Shown here piece after piece: positions 1 through 9,570 of a DNA stretch of 64,000 bases. Under the pieces are notes generated by a model. It worked only from the letters and a program-made list of their open reading frames with translations. It was not told the origin of the DNA and made no database searches. The stretch comes from Eunapius fragilis (Eukaryota > Porifera > Demospongiae > Spongillida > Spongillidae), in contig OY811971.1 in NCBI GenBank assembly GCA_963681505.1, positions 24,707,036 through 24,771,035 on the forward strand, in the 5' to 3' direction. The stretch's first letter is position 1. Each line of letters begins with the position of its first letter. The translations under genes were made by a program, and so were the position numbers.

Positions 1-45
1 GACCACATCGCCATTTCACTCTAGAGCCGCGTAAACACAGGCTAG
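1..45. repeat. Short inverted copy of 23040-23084
   Basis: The first 45 bases are a nearly exact reverse complement of 23040-23084, where the match begins just past the point at which the truncated Kelch-gene copy loses homology. The window therefore starts inside a dispersed repeat that also sits at the pseudogene breakpoint. No coding potential is seen. Confidence 0.7.
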
Positions 46-184
46 CAGATCTTAGGATTGCAAAAGATAGCTCGTTCTGAAGAGTTATATAATTCCAGTC
101 ATATAGGTGGTGATATGGTAACCATGACAATAATTAATGCATAGTGTTATCAATCGCTGGGCTGACCTTAAAATAATTTCATTC

Positions 185-480
185 ACTACTGTATACATGT
201 ACCCCTATCGAGTGCCATAAAAAAGTGCGAAAGTTGCAAAGCGGCTGGGGAGCTTACAGCCCCTCCCCCCTCGTACGCCCCTTAAATCTCCTACGTCCGA
301 TTTTTATTGAGATTACATCAATCCCCTTCTATATTGCATGGATAATGGAGAGCTTACAGTTTTCCTAAACGCTCCCGGCCCCCCGCCCTCTTCGAGCGGG
401 GTCATCACATAGAGGTGTTGCACGACTGACGTCACGACGACTGTCAGGTGACAAATTTCCATAGCTATTAGGGGCAAGTG
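185..480. repeat. Dispersed non-coding repeat
   Basis: Parts recur inverted elsewhere. Bases around 200-270 match the reverse complement of about 19640-19715, and bases around 320-410 match the reverse complement of about 41335-41440. The open frame over 313-636 (minus) shows no protein family I recognise and is probably incidental. The stretch up to 735 holds nothing else I can support. Confidence 0.55.
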
Positions 481-743
481 TGTATTGCGCGTCAATGGAT
501 GGAGCGTGTTTTCAATTATATAGCCTGTCTGCGGATTCCCGATCCAGATATGAATCGAAGGTGATGCTAGCGGGTCTAAAAATCGACCCTTACTCGATCG
601 ATGCATCAGACTTGTCCGAGAGCCCAGATACTGCACCGAATGTTCGCTGGAGTGAATAAAGGTCAGCAGTACTCATGAATACTGCTGACCGTTACTCTCC
701 CTCTTTGCTGCAACCGTATGAAGCGACTATGGCAGCTTGCAAT

Positions 744-1379
744 TAGTATTGGGCGATTATTCGGTGTTACGATTACACCGCCAATTGTAAGCATCTAATC
801 GGTACACTTGACGATTATCGAGACAAAAATAAATTAACGTGGGCGTGTGTATTTATGGACAGTAACAGTAAATGCGATTACGCTGTACAAAGCTGGAGTA
901 CGCATGCTCCTATAAACCACAAGGGCTAACGATGGCGGAACTCGTTTTTCTTAGTACTATAAAGAAGAAAACCAAAAGTTCAGTTTGGCAGCACTTTGGG
1001 TTACGAGCCACAGAGGAAGGCGTACAAAACAGCCTCTTAAAAAGGAAAGTGATCAGCTTACCTTGTCAGTTGTAATAGCATCCGTATCCAGGTATTCACG
1101 GAATAGGGCTCAGATAAAAGAATTGAATCGTGCAGTGGCATACTATCTAGCAAAAGATGCAGTGCCATTGTGCACTGATGACAAACCAGGTTTTAGATAC
1201 CCTAAAACTAGACTATATGTCTTAAAAACACCTGTTAATGTTATTTTGACCTTATTGTTAGTGCTTGGCAGTGATTGAAATATTATTAGAAGTGATCCAT
1301 TGTGGCAATAATCGTCAAAATCGTCTTATTATAAGGTCACAATAATCGAATGCCATTATATTGATATCGCCCAATACTA
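744..1379. mobile_element. hAT-like DNA transposon, short derivative with intact ends
   Basis: The left end TAGTATTGGGCGAT (744-757) is repeated exactly as its reverse complement at 1366-1379, so the element has perfect 14-bp terminal inverted repeats. It is flanked by an identical 8-bp direct repeat CTTGCAAT at 736-743 and 1380-1387, the target-site duplication length of hAT elements. At 636 bp it is far too short for an autonomous hAT. Inside are remnants of a BED-finger/transposase N-terminus, so it looks like an internally deleted copy dependent on a transposase encoded elsewhere. The ends and duplication are directly visible; the superfamily assignment is inferred from duplication length plus the coding remnant. 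Confidence 0.85.
932..1278 (+). pseudogene. BED-finger / hAT transposase N-terminal remnant
   Basis: From ATG 932 one frame reads a basic stretch followed by SSVWQHFG, typical of the start of a BED zinc finger in ZBED and hAT transposases. After about residue 30 the similarity moves to another frame, which ends in LAKDAVPLCTDDKPGF. This resembles the D-x-x-P...GF segment that follows the finger in hAT proteins. The expected finger cysteines are not readable between the two parts and the frame changes, so this is a decayed fragment. It lies wholly inside the 744-1379 element, which supports its origin there. No downstream catalytic domain is present. Confidence 0.6.
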
Positions 1380-1549
1380 CTTGCAATTTGTGCTGTACAT
1401 GTAGACGTACTATTATAGCACATGCATGTTTAATGACGGTACCCAATCCGGGTTATATCGGTCATTAAGCTCAGAAGGCTTCCCTGGCGAAGTCAAATTA
1501 AAACAGCATGCGTACACGGGCCTCCTTGATTATTATAAAGTTTGTATAC

Positions 1550-1769
1550 CTCGTATGAAATGAAGTGAACACACGCGAGCGTGTTTAGAAGGCACCCAAT
1601 CCTTCCGATTGATTTTCGCGAGCCATGCTGTTCTTCGAGAAGTTGAAAGCTCTAATTGATTTGCTTTGTTGTGGCTAACATTAACGGATATGGTATGGAG
1701 ATAGAACGCTATTTGTTTGTCACTCCCGGAACGCTTCGTGCAGCCAACAACGCAGCAGGTTTTACCCAT
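1550..1769 (-). CDS. THAP zinc-finger exon
   Basis: On the minus strand from ATG 1767-1769 the 73-residue frame starts MGKTCCVVGC and ends ARVCSLHFIR, with a tryptophan (RRTAWLAKI) in the middle. This is the C2CH pattern of a THAP DNA-binding domain: an N-terminal C-x(2-4)-C pair, the conserved W, then C-x2-H-F. A splice donor GTATAC follows at 1549-1544, so this is probably a first exon with a phase-1 exit. I see no convincing next exon towards position 1400, where the hAT-like element sits. THAP domains occur in chromatin and cell-cycle regulators and in P-element-type transposases; the sequence does not decide between these. The start could also lie upstream at 1865. Confidence 0.75.
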
Positions 1770-1865
1770 TTCTACATAGAACCATACAAGTTGCCCCCAG
1801 CGTGGGCGTATCACATGACTTGACGTGAGATCACGAGATCCGTGCAACAGGGAGCAATCAAACAA

Positions 1866-2012
1866 GGTTAATCTGTTGTGATGGAAATGGGATGGATGAC
1901 TCAGTGTTTGTTTTTCAGAGATCTATCATTCGTCAGAGACGTTGGCGTTAGCTTGATAACAATATTATTAGTCAAATATAACAAATGAGCTATTTTATGA
2001 CACATTATCCTC
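1866..2012. repeat. Dispersed repeat, inverted relative to 41140-41300
   Basis: This segment, running from just upstream of the THAP exon towards the retrotransposon, is a diverged reverse complement of about 41140-41300. Shared blocks include the stretch with TTATTAGTCAAATATAA and the stretch ending in GGTTAATCTG. It may be a promoter-side piece of the THAP locus that was duplicated, or an independent repeat. Confidence 0.6.
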
Positions 2013-2067
2013 ACGTAACACTGCCGAAGCCAAGGTTCCCACATTTGTGTAACTGATTACCTATATT

Positions 2068-5000
2068 GTGTTATTTATTTTTGTTTTACCTTCGAGTCCA
2101 ATGTCCCCCGCGCAAGAAGTTTCGATGGCCATGGATGATGGCCACTCCTCGCGAGAAACTGTCGGTCAACCCCTCGACATGCAAGTCCGTCGTACAGCCG
2201 AAAACACTTTACCTGGTCTTACAATCCTAGGCCTACCAGAATCCGATCCTCCAATAGTATCCACGGACCCCCATATAGGTGCGTTTCCGTACCGCCACTC
2301 CATGACATCACCCTCGTTACCAATCGTAACGAGGTCCTCGACAACTCAGCCAGATCTCCCGGCACACGAGCACCCCATTACTTCACTAACACGTGCAAGC
2401 TTGAGGGAGGTATCTGAGAATACGGAATCCACAGAGCCTGCCCGTAGTTCATCGTCGCACCTCCTTCAGTCTGACTCCCCGCGAGCGTCCCATTTCTTAG
2501 CAATACATGCTGATAATGAAACCGACCTCCATGTAGCAGGACCGTCCTGCTCCTCATTCTCTCGAGCTTTCTCGGAAACACCTCATATTCCTTCACCGCC
2601 TCAAACGTCCACACATGTACACCTATCTGTGTCACCTTCTTCGCCTACGTCAGTGACATCTGGACAGCGAAGCACATTGCCATCACCTGCTCGACCTAGC
2701 CTAGGGAGGAAGCCTTGCATAGTCGAAGGTTGTACTGAACTTGTTGCCCCTTCCATGTGGCGCAACCACATGAACGCTCACGCTAAGAGCCTTTTCCCAG
2801 GATCAGTACCAACAGGCTGGCTTGAAGAGAATGGCCTGTTCATTTGCAATAAGTGCTCCCAGCTTGTAGCCAAGTCTCACTCGAATTCCCACCAGCAAAA
2901 GTGTGTTAACCGTGGTCATAGCATGGGGTCCGTCGATCTTTCAAGTAACCCCGGACCTACACCCTTAACTAATAGTGTTCCTATCCCTACCCTTGATCGT
3001 TTTTCATTCGAAGATGTTTCTAAGCTCAAATGCGCTACGATCCGCCACATTCCTGCCAAAGCAATGCCCATCTTCGCTAAGGTCCTCTCAGCTGCCTTAA
3101 GAGAAGTGTTAAATAAAAATACTGAAGAGGCGTGGTTAAATTTTTTAATGCTGCCAAAGTGTGTCTTATTGCCTTCTCGCCGAAAAGGTCGTCACCATAA
3201 AAACAGTTAAATTATTTCGCTATGCAAGCTGTGGCTAAATAGCGAGTTTCAGGCACTATGGAGACACGCGACCAACTATAGTGCATCAAATAAGTCCAAA
3301 ACGTCAAAGCAGTTCGACATGCTCAATTCTGCCATCGCACTAGCTAGGGAAGGTTCGTTGGGTAAAGCATGTCAGGTACTTACTTCTTCCGGCATTGCGC
3401 CAAATAACGATTCTACCTTTCAACTGCTGCTTGACAAGCACCCTCAAGGTCCCGTTCCAGTCCCTCTTGCTCTCGTGGCTACAGAAAACAACAAAATTCC
3501 TCAGGATTTCGATTTGCTTTCAGTGTTGAGATCTTTCCCTAAAGCTTCTGCATGTGGTCCTTCAGGACTACGCATACATCACCTATTGGATGCCGCAGAA
3601 GTTCACCTTCCAACTCCAATCTGTCCTTCACTGAGAGAGGTAGTGTGTCTCCTGGCTTCTGGGCGTGCGCCGATAAAAGTCGCCAAATTCTTAGCAGGTG
3701 GCAGCCTTGTTGCTCTCATCAAAGACATACCCAATGGTCCCCAAGATATCCGGCCAATCGCAGTGGGTGAAGTACTGAGACGGTTAACTAGCAAATGCCT
3801 TTGCATTCTAACGAAGGCAAAGGCAGCAGAATATTTTGAGGGGTACCAAACAGGAGTAGCTTGCCCAGGGGGGTCTGAGATAACCATTCACGGACTCAGG
3901 GATTGTATTGAAAGGCACTGGAATGACGAAGATTTCGTTACCCTGAAAATTGACTTCCAGAATGCCTTCAATATTGTCTCACGCCAGGCATTACTCGAAG
4001 AATGCCACACACACTTCCCAGAGTTACTGCCATGGGCATCTTGGTGCTACGGTCAACACCCAATGCTCTTTCACCCCATGGGCACTATATCATCCGAGAC
4101 AGGTGTGCAGCAAGGGGACCCTTTGGGGCCCTTCTTCTTTTGCTTAGTCCTGCACAAGTTGGTAGCCACCATAGCCTCAGACGAAGAGGCGTCCCATTTG
4201 TTGTACCACAAATGGTATATGGATGACGGGGTAGTAGCTGGTACAAGGGATGCAGTGGCCAGGGTGATTGCAATTATTAAAGAACAGGGTCCCCACTTAG
4301 GCCTGTTCATCAAAGACCCTAAATGTGAGCTCTTTAGTAAATGCAATTTGAATTCCTTTCCAGTGCAGATGAAAAGGTCCAACACACCGAACTTGGTGCT
4401 TCTGGGTGCTCCAATCGGAGACCTGATTTTCTGCGCAAAATTCATCGCAAATCTTCGCTCCAAGATCCGTGGTCTGCTTTCCAGGTTGCAGCAGATTGGT
4501 CCCAAAGACCCCCAGGTTGCATATTTGTTGCTACGCTCCTGTAGTAGCTTCTGCAAATTGGTACACCTGGCCAGATCAACTCCTCCCTCCCTGGTGGCTG
4601 AAGCTCTAAGCCTATTTGACTCAGACATCCGGCGCTGCTTCACGGAATGTACTAGCGTGGATGTATCAGACGTTGCCTGGCATCAGGCACAGCTGAGCCC
4701 TAGTAGAGGAGGCCTGGGTCTTCGAAGCCTTTACCACCATTCAAGTGCTTGCTTCATCGCGTCCGTTAGTCAGTCAGGAATCACCCTTGGTGCGAACCAC
4801 CATTTGGAGCAGTCCATCAATGACCTCAACCATAAAATTGGGGAATCCGAGGCTGTAAGTGTCCAGGACATCCTTGAGGCCCCACCACGCCAGAGGATCT
4901 TGTCATCCAAGATTGAGGACCAGCAGCTGAGGATGTTGTTTGACCTGGCTTCTTCACCGGCACAGCGTGCACGTCTCCTCTCTGTGTCATCCCCCCATGC

Positions 5001-5808
5001 TTCAGCTTGGCTCTCGGTCATGCCCACACCCCAGCTCAACTTACACCTGGAGCCGCCCGAATTCCAGGTGGCTCTTAAATGGTGGCTTGGATTGGACACC
5101 TCCCAAAATTCCCGTTGTTCCCTTTGTCCTTCACATGCCCTAGATCCCCTGGGTCATCACGCTCTCACGTGTAAAAGTGGTGGTGATCTTATTGTAAGGC
5201 ACAATGCTCTGCGTGACACATTTTGGGAATCTTGCAAGCTGGCATGTATCGGGGGACAACTTGAAGCAGGCAGTAGCCTAGATGAAGAGGGTAGGCAAAC
5301 TCGCCCAGCAGACATCCTGGTCCAGAACTGGGAGTTTGGCAAGCCGGCAGCATTGGATTTCACCGTCACATCACCGCTAAATCCCACTACGTTAAATGAA
5401 GCGAGTGTGACGGCTGGATCCACTGCGTCGGCTGCCGAAGCCCGCAAGCATGCCTCCAACGATGAAAAATGCAACCGTTTGGGCTGGGTCTGCATCCCTT
5501 TAGCCGTGGAGACATACGGGTGTTGGGGAGACGAAGCCATAAAGTGTCTCAACAGACTTGCGGCACGTATCGCCACTCGCACGGCTCGTTCCAAGTCTTC
5601 GACTGTGTCGGCTCTGTACGGTAGGCTCAGCATCGTCCTGGTGAGAGCCAATGTAAGGGCCATATTAGCTAGATCTCCCACAGTTTATTGACTCCTAGTG
5701 TCTAATTAAGGTTTATATTGTATAATTATTGTAAATAAATTATTTCTAATATTGGCTTTGAATATGTTAAAAATAAAAAATAAAAAAAATAAAATAAAAT
5801 AAAAAAAG
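2068..5808 (+). mobile_element. Non-LTR retrotransposon with restriction-like endonuclease, nearly full length
   Basis: The element contains one long coding unit (2101-5691), a short 3' UTR, and an A-rich tail of TAAAA-type repeats at 5768-5808. There are no long terminal repeats. Domain order is N-terminal zinc fingers, reverse transcriptase, a CCHC knuckle, then a PD-(D/E)xK-like endonuclease, the arrangement of single-ORF non-LTR elements such as the R2/NeSL/HERO groups. The 5' end is not defined; dispersed repeat material ends near 2012, which suggests little 5' UTR. Three further 3' fragments of related or different elements follow directly. Confidence 0.85.
2101..5691 (+). pseudogene. 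Zinc finger / reverse transcriptase / endonuclease polyprotein with one internal stop
   Basis: This is one frame of about 1196 codons broken only by TAA at 3208-3210; the frame continues without a gap into the reverse transcriptase. The N-terminal third is Ser/Pro/Thr-rich and ends in a C2H2 finger (C-x4-C...HMNAH, about 2720-2790) and a C-x2-C finger (about 2850-2910). Reverse-transcriptase motifs are KIDFQNAF (about 3947), GVQQGDPLGP (about 4104) and the active site WYMDDG (4213-4230). A CCHC knuckle lies at about 5116-5172. The endonuclease follows with RPADILV (about 5310) and a downstream LDFTV strand. The element copies itself by nicking the target and reverse transcribing there. The start could be ATG 2068 or 2101; I prefer 2101 because the first residues from 2068 are hydrophobic and unlike the rest. 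The stop suggests a recently inactivated copy, or readthrough. Confidence 0.85.
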
Positions 5809-6497
5809 TTATTGAAGCTGCAAAAATACCTGCTCGTTTGGAGCCTTCTGGAGTAGCTAGATCTGATGGTAAAAGGCCAGATGGAATTTCAATGGTTCCC
5901 TGGAAAGAGGGGAAACTCCTTGTGTGGGATGCTACATGCAGAGACACCTTGGCACCATCATATCTCTCCACTGCTGAAAGAGGCCCAGGATTGGTAGCAG
6001 CAGAGGCTGAATCTCAAAAGAGGAAGAAGTATTCCTCTCTTGGAGCTAAATACTTCTTTGTTCCCATAGCATGTGAGTCTCTTGGTGTGTTTGGTGCTGA
6101 AACATTGTCCTTTCTTAAGGACCTTGGCCATCGTCTGCACAAAACCACTGGAGACTCACAATCCTACCAATTCTTACGCCAGCGCCTTTCTGTGGCAATC
6201 CAGAGAGGAAATTCTACCTCCGTCTTGGGAACATTAAGTTCCTTTGATGGTTTAGATGACTTTTAGTTCTGTGTGCGAGTGATCGAGTGTGTTAGTGTGC
6301 CAGTACATTGTATATGTTAGGTTGTGTTGTTGTTAGCCATATATGTTAGTTTATATAATAATGTAGTTCTGTATGTGCATTTATTCCTTTCATGTATTCT
6401 CTTGTAACTTTATTATTACCTGCATTACTCTTGTATCTTGTATTCCTATATTATTATTATTATTATTAAAAATAAAAAAAATAAAAATAATAATAAT
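5809..6497 (+). mobile_element. 5'-truncated retrotransposon fragment, endonuclease end and tail
   Basis: Directly after the A-rich tail of the upstream element, an open frame to 6266 reads a C-terminal endonuclease-like domain: RSDGKRPDG followed about 13 residues later by LVWDATC, the PD...D/E-x-K type layout. About 110 residues of C-terminal tail follow. The sequence is clearly of another lineage than the flanking elements (RPDG...WDATC against RPADILV...LDFTV). A 3' UTR of about 190 bp ends in an ATT/TAA-rich tail at about 6450-6497. No ATG starts the frame, as expected for a 5'-truncated insertion made by incomplete reverse transcription. Confidence 0.75.
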
Positions 6498-8510
6498 GCC
6501 TCTGTATCCTGATGCGAGCGAAGGCTTCAGAGTTTTTCGACCCACACCAGCTTGGCGTGGCCTGCCCAGCCGGGGCAGAGAAATTGATTCACAACTTTAG
6601 GCGCTGCCTAACAGATCACTGGGGGGATGATGATTTTGTGGTCTGCAAAATTGACCTCAGCAATGCCTTCAATGAAGTCTCTAGGAATGCCCTCCTAACT
6701 GAATGTGCAACCCACTTCCCGCTTCTCTTCAAGTGGGTCTACTGGTGTTACGGTCAACACCCTACCTTGTGGCACCCCATGGGCACACTAGGTTCCGAAC
6801 AGGGAGTCCAGCAGGGGGACCCACTGGGCCCCCTCCTATTTTCCTTGGTGCTGCACAAACTTGTCCAGTCCATCGCAGGAGCTGCCGAATGCTCAGGGCT
6901 CACATTCAATTGCTGGTACCTTGATGACGGCACCCTCGCTGGGCCGAAGTCTGCGATCAACCACGCCATCCACCTCATCCAACTGGAAGGCCCTCCCCTG
7001 GGGCTAAGAATCAACACAGCCAAGTGTGAACTGTATTCCCGCAGCAACCTAGAGGGCCTCCCAGTAGACATTAAGAGGTTCAATGAACCCAACATGGAGA
7101 TCCTAGGGGCCCCTGTTGGCGACATCATCTTTTGCGCCAAGTTCATGGCTCAGAAACGGGCCAGGGCAGCCAGGTTATTGACCCAGCTGACGGAGGTGGG
7201 TTCCATCGACCCGCAAATTGCCCTCCTCCTCCTGCGCCATTGCGCATCCTTTTGCAAGTTTGTTCACCTGGCTCGGTCCACACCACCACCTCTCATTTCC
7301 GACGGCCTGGCCCTTTTCGACGCTGATGTTCGCCGTCACTTCTCTGACTGTGTGGCAATTGATGCCTCAGACTCGGTGTGGCAGCAAGCCCAACTGAGCC
7401 TTAGCCGGGGCGGCCTAGGACTCCGCAAATTGGCATTGCACTGTTCGGCTGCCTTCCTGGCCTCCGTTAACAAGGCAGGATGCACAACCCCACCTGACGA
7501 GTTCACAGCACACACTATTGCCATTTTCAACAGCTTGGTCCCCCCTGCATGCTCCATCTCAATGGAAGTTTTGCAGACTTCAACCGTGCGTCAAAAAGAC
7601 CTATCCTCCAGGATTGAAGACCACCAATTTGACCAGCTGTTCCTCTCTGCCACCCCTGCCAACCGTGCTCGCCTGCTCTCAGTCGCATCCTGCCACGCTT
7701 CATCCTGGTTGTCGGTCATCCCAGCTAGGGGCCTCAACCTGCACATGGACCCAGCCGAGTTCCAGGTGGCTCTCAAATGGTGGCTGGGCGTCGACACGTC
7801 ACCTCACCTTCGGTGCCCTCATTGCCCTGACCACCAGTTAGACCCTCTTGGTCACCATGCCTCAACGTGCAGGGGAGGCGGGGACGCTGTCCTGCGCCAC
7901 AACAGCCTGCGTGATGTCGTTGCCCAATTCTGCCACAGGGCTCGCCTGGGTGGTCAACTCGAGGTGGGAGGAGGGACTGAGGCTGATGGTTCCCGAAGCC
8001 GGCCAGCCGACTACCTGGTGCCCAATTGGTCCACAGGCAAACCAGCTGCTTTCGACATCACAGTGACCTCTCCGCTTAACCCTATTTCTTTGCCTGAAGC
8101 GAAGGTCACTGGTGGTTCTGCAGCTCGGATGGCCGAGATGCGCAAACACATCTCCAACGACCCCAAGTGCAGGGCCTTGGGGTGGGTTTGTATTCCACTG
8201 GCTGTCGAGACCTATGGGTGCTGGGGAACAGAAGCCAGGGACTCCTTCTCTCGTTTAGCAGCTCGGCTGGCCTTACAGCTACATTGCAGCAAATCCAAAG
8301 CCTTGGTAAGCATTTACCAACGGCTGAACCTCACTTTGGTTCGCTGCGTAGCCAGGGCCTTACTTTCCCGTGTCGGCACCCAGACCCCAGAGGGTTAAAA
8401 ACTTTAGTTTAGGACTCCCACGTGATGTCATTTTGTTCATGATATTGATACGTGCTACTGTTTAATGTTGTAATTTTATGTTATTTTAATGATAATAATA
8501 ACACTAAAAA
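6498..8510 (+). mobile_element. 5'-truncated retrotransposon related to the 2068-5808 element
   Basis: The frame runs without a stop to 8398 and begins within the reverse transcriptase, just before HQLGVACP. Visible motifs are KIDLSNAF (about 6648), GVQQGDPLGP (about 6800), WYLDDG (6914-6931), a CCHC knuckle (about 7820-7870) and RPADYLV (about 8005). Motif order and spacing match the 2068-5808 element throughout, but the proteins differ at many positions, so this is a different subfamily and not a duplicate. The codons are G/C-richer than in the first element. The 3' region ends in an AATAATAATAAC/TAAAAATAA tail near 8490-8515. Since the 5' half including the fingers is missing, it cannot be autonomous. 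Confidence 0.85.
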
Positions 8511-9001
8511 TAAGTGAAGACACGAAAAGGTGAAGACACGAAACTTCAAACAGTTATCAGTCCGTTGCATATGTACGTGTAGGCTGGCCACCTCACGTTA
8601 CATGCTGTGTCTGGCTGAAGTGGTGATATTCCCCTGTGGTGGGCATGTATTGGAACGACTCTCTACTTTGAAGTGGCTTGGTGACGAGGAGGAAGTGGTG
8701 CGCTCGGAAGGGAAGACGAAAGGCGTCATTTTGGCGCTGAATAGCTCCGTGGAAGAGCAATTACCCGCGAAATCTGTGGTCAAGGGCTGCAAGGATCCTT
8801 TTGCAAAAAACCATGTGGGTCTGCGACCGCTAGACTGGGCGCTTCAAAGTTGGGGGGATTGTTCTGGGTGGGGGATATAGATGTGTAGTGTTTTGTATAC
8901 ATAAACAATATATGATGTATAAGTCGTATATAAATAATATAATTTACGTGTTTAAAAAAATAATAATAAATAATAATAATTAAAAAAAATAATAATAATA
9001 A
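8511..9001 (+). mobile_element. Possible fourth stacked retroelement 3' fragment
   Basis: The block begins right behind the tail of the previous element and ends in its own TAATAATAA / TTAAAAAAAATAATAATAAT tail at 8950-9001, repeating the arrangement of the three upstream elements. It contains an open frame 8530-8880 of 116 codons whose product I do not recognise; I see no reverse transcriptase or endonuclease motif. The tail and position are what suggest a retroelement. It could instead be unrelated sequence bounded by a microsatellite. Confidence 0.4.
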
Positions 9002-9100
9002 TGGTGTCTTTTCCCGCCTCGCTTCTGCACTCTATGGCATGTAATTCGTGCCAAAACTAAAAAAAATCACGTTACGTATATTTATTTATTTATTTGTAAT

Positions 9101-9570
9101 CTTTTTTTTTTTTTTTTTTTTTTTTTGGCCCGTGTAGGAAAGGGTTAAACTAGATATCGAAATTTTGAAAAATTAAGCCATAAATAGAGAAAAGGATATT
9201 TTCGGCTATACAAAATTCTTCCTGTCGGTCCCGTACCTTGTTTTTAGCATCTGCGCTTCATTCTCCCTCTATTATATGTGATCTGTATTTTCTTTTTCGA
9301 CGTGACTAGTCGGGCGGATACAGGATTTTTCCAAAAGGGAGGGGGGGGGGGGGGGGTTTGACACGCGATACGAGAAGCGCGGGAAGATGGGGGGGAGAGG
9401 CTGCACGCTTCGGGTCCAATACGAAAAGCGGGGGGGGGGGGGGGCGGGGGTGCTGTAAGAGTCGGGCCTGATACGAAAAGCGGGGGGGGGGGGGTCGGAG
9501 TGCTGTACTCTTCGGGCCGGGGGGGAGGGGGTGAGGGGGATGCTGTACGCTTCGGGCCCGATAAGTAAAG
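9101..9570. repeat. Poly-T run and G-rich minisatellite
   Basis: A poly-T run of about 26 nt lies at 9101-9126. From about 9340 to 9570 a diverged tandem repeat of roughly 60-70 bp alternates G homopolymers of 13-16 nt with a block resembling CTTCGGGCCCGATACGAAAAG. About four copies are visible. The frames over it are repeat artefacts. Confidence 0.75.

Noticed and set aside
4071-4643. Minus-strand ORF of 190 codons
   Set aside because: Antisense shadow of the reverse-transcriptase coding region, which has all catalytic motifs on the plus strand.
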